Source: Brachypodium distachyon
Lineage: Eukaryota; Streptophyta; Magnoliopsida; Poales; Poaceae
Assembly: GCF_000005505.3 (NCBI RefSeq)
Contig: NC_016131.3
Coordinates: 2,170,001 to 2,234,000, forward strand
DNA length: 64,000 nt
Direction: 5' to 3'
Shown: positions 57,066-64,000 of the stretch, one piece after another
Numbering within the stretch: position 1 is the first letter of the stretch
Layout: every line of letters begins with the position of its first letter
The notes under the pieces: model-generated
Told to the model about the DNA's origin: nothing
Seen by the model: only the letters and a program-made list of their open reading frames with translations
Databases searched by the model: none
Translations under genes and position numbers: made by a program

Positions 57066-58050
57066 GCGGGGAAGCAGTAGTTGAATTTTCTGTAGTAGAA
57101 TACTGTCTCTATGTTTCTCCATTTTGTTTCTAGAAAGTTGTCTACTTGCCAAGTAAAGCACATCAGTTTCGGCTAATTCATGGACAAAAGGAAACCCTTT
57201 CCAGTGATGTGTACGTTACTCTCCGAATCATGAGCAGAGGCACACGCCTGTAATAATTTGATACAGCTCGAGAGAACAATTTTGTTGCCAAAGCTGCTCC
57301 TTTTTCATATTAGTTCTTTAATATCCCAAAGCTGTGTCTGGAACTCTCGAGTCTCTGTCCGCTGAGTCGCTGACACAAATTCTTCTGAACTGTTTACACC
57401 TTTTGCTACCGAGTCTCACATAATAGCCAACTCAACCAGGCGTCTCAAGAATAAATATAATCATGCATGATGTCCTTGTGAAAGGAAAACTATGCGTAGA
57501 ATGTCGCTCCCTGGTCTTAACAACTTTTCCTAGGGCGTTCCTCTCATTTCGTTACGACAATGAATCCATTACAAACCAACACAAAACAAGAGCTCTCAAG
57601 ACAGAAAAACAAGCACTGTCATACATCCAGCACAACTGTAATACTGATCAAACACATCAGTTTCATAGCATGGATACAATCCAGATATTTGCCAAGCAAA
57701 CACAAGGGAAGATATGCCTGATCAATCATAGGATTCAAGTTGCAATCTAGATTTTTTTTAAGGTTCTGTATATACATGAATTTGAAGAGATAAGACTAAA
57801 GTAATGTCGCTTTACAATCTCAAATCCACGGAATGCTGTGGCCCATTTTTGTACTTATAAATATATATTGGAGGTGTAATAACAGCCAGCCTAGGAGTTT
57901 GTAAAACCACTGAAAATACCACTCCAAGTTAGGGAAGACCAAAAAAACAGCCCCTACTGCCACTGGTTGCAACGCATTGGTTGGAGTTGGAGGACACCCA
58001 AAATGCAGGCGATCTAGGTACAGAAGATCATCATCGCCTCCATGGCGGCT
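57066..58050. other. convergent 3' flank of TIM10 and BSK
   Basis: 3' UTR-like sequence of both genes; no additional gene recognised. Confidence 0.5.
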
Positions 58051-62680
<4,630 letters not shown>

Positions 62681-64000
62681 GGACGAACACCGACCTCCGC
62701 CTCGTAGATCTCCCTCCCCGCGACCAAACCTCCGCTCCTTCCCCTTCCCCTTCCTCCTCCTCCTCCACCAGCACCACCGCACGCTCGCTCGCTCGCTCGC
62801 TACTGGCAGGAGAGGAGGACTCGAATAGACCAAGACTAAAATACTCGAGGACAGAGAGAGAGCCTAGAGAGAGAGGAAGGGAGTGGCGTGTGTGGGGTGG
62901 GTTGGGTTGTGGATCCAAGGAAGGTGGTGGGCTTTCCGCTCTCGCTCTCCTCTGCTTTGCTTTTGGCTCTCCTGTTCCTCTTTCTCCTCCTCACTCCCCC
63001 CAACTCTCCTTTCCGGCCCCTTTTATATTGCACCGTGTTCCTTCTTCCCCTCTCGCCTTGCTGCCGCTGGAGCTGGATAACCATGGCTTTTGATTGTCTT
63101 TAAAAGCGCCCGTTACGTATGACTGTTGGGATGCACCGGCATTTTCAATTTCGTGGGTTGGATGATTATTTACATGTAGCGTTTAAAACTAAATGTATAG
63201 GGTGCTGGCTGTTATTTACATGTAGCGTTTAAAACTTAAAACTAAATGTGTTTTTTTTGTTATTATTCGGAGACTCAACATCAATCAGATATGTCTAATG
63301 TATTTATGAATTTTATTATGCACAGAACTATCGATTGCTCGACATACTTGCAAATATAATCGGACGGGGTGCTTGTGTTATCGAATAAAGTAGATTCCAG
63401 TTATCACTGTGATGACATTGCACACGAGCGCGTGTAGTGGGCATTGTTATGGTAATATGTGTAACCAAATGAAGTGGTTAACTAAAATATTTACAGTCAT
63501 TGAATCAAGTTAGATATTTGCTATGATAATTCTTATGCACGATAGCCATAATTTTCAATCACCACTCGTGCAAGAGGCACGGCTTTCTATTAGCAAAACC
63601 GTGGACTAATTCGTTGCGTTTCCAAATGACCTACTTGAACGTTACCGTGCATCACGGAACGGCTAACAACTTTCTAAAATTGTAGGCATGTATGCATCAT
63701 GCGCTTGTACATCAAGTAGTTGCAACAAGGGATGTGTCACGTAAAAAAAAACTCCATTCAATAAAAACTTGAAACTCTTAATCCCAACAATCAGATATTA
63801 AATAAATAGATGTGATAAAAGTTGGAACCTCTGACCACTTAAATGCATTTTATGAACCCCCGCCACACGTACCCACATAGAATCCCACCTCACGAGGAAT
63901 TTCATAAAATGCCTTTAAATGGTTTGATATTCCACATTTCATTTGAGCCATTTATTCGAGAACCTTTGTAACAAACATTTGCATGTTTCGAAACATAGCA
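62681..64000. other. BSK 5' region and distal intergenic spacer
   Basis: Bases 62681-63100 are GC- and pyrimidine-rich with (gctc)n near 62783-62803, consistent with a BSK 5' UTR and promoter. An imperfect direct repeat (ttatttacatgtagcgtttaaaac) occurs at about 63168 and 63211. The rest to 64000 is AT-rich spacer with no supported gene. Confidence 0.5.

Overview
The window looks like nuclear DNA of a monocot grass, probably a Pooideae species with a compact genome (Brachypodium-like). The reasons are many-exon genes with GT-AG introns, very GC-rich first exons beside AT-rich introns and spacers, several TA-flanked Stowaway MITEs of the grass type, and proteins that match grass families throughout. 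There is no bacterial-style operon, CRISPR array, rRNA or recognisable tRNA. The species is inferred, not proven.

Layout. 0-6 kb: a small membrane-anchored, repeat-containing protein of unknown function and a seven-exon METTL-type methyltransferase. 6-19.5 kb: a scrambled, tandemly duplicated accessory block. It holds a DUF4283-like fragment, one intact F-box gene, a second frameshifted F-box copy followed by an exon of the histone chaperone NASP, at least two further F-box fragments, and two broken NAC transcription-factor genes, with shared flanks repeated about every 5-7 kb. 20-29.5 kb: an ELM2-SANT chromatin protein, a small chloroplast protein and a GONST1-type GDP-mannose transporter. 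30-38 kb: Stowaway MITEs, a 724-bp inverted-repeat transposon and a divergent L-type lectin receptor kinase.

38-64 kb is a dense housekeeping and signalling stretch. It holds a CRCK-type receptor-like cytoplasmic kinase that has lost its DFG aspartate, DEX1 (13 exons), a GIL1/DUF641 protein, PTAC13 (plastid NusG-like), TIM10 (mitochondrial import chaperone) in divergent orientation to PTAC13, and a ten-exon brassinosteroid-signalling kinase (BSK).

For the multi-exon genes I placed exon borders by hand from splice consensus and checked that the exon lengths add up to an uninterrupted reading frame (METTL 257 aa, ELM2-SANT 356, GONST 395, LecRK 764, CRCK 451, DEX1 854, PTAC13 324, TIM10 83, BSK 492). 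I found no clear new multi-gene system. The most unusual material is the F-box/NASP/NAC duplication block, the DFG-less CRCK, the repeat protein at 0.9 kb, two GC-AG introns, and an upstream reading frame that overlaps the GONST start codon.
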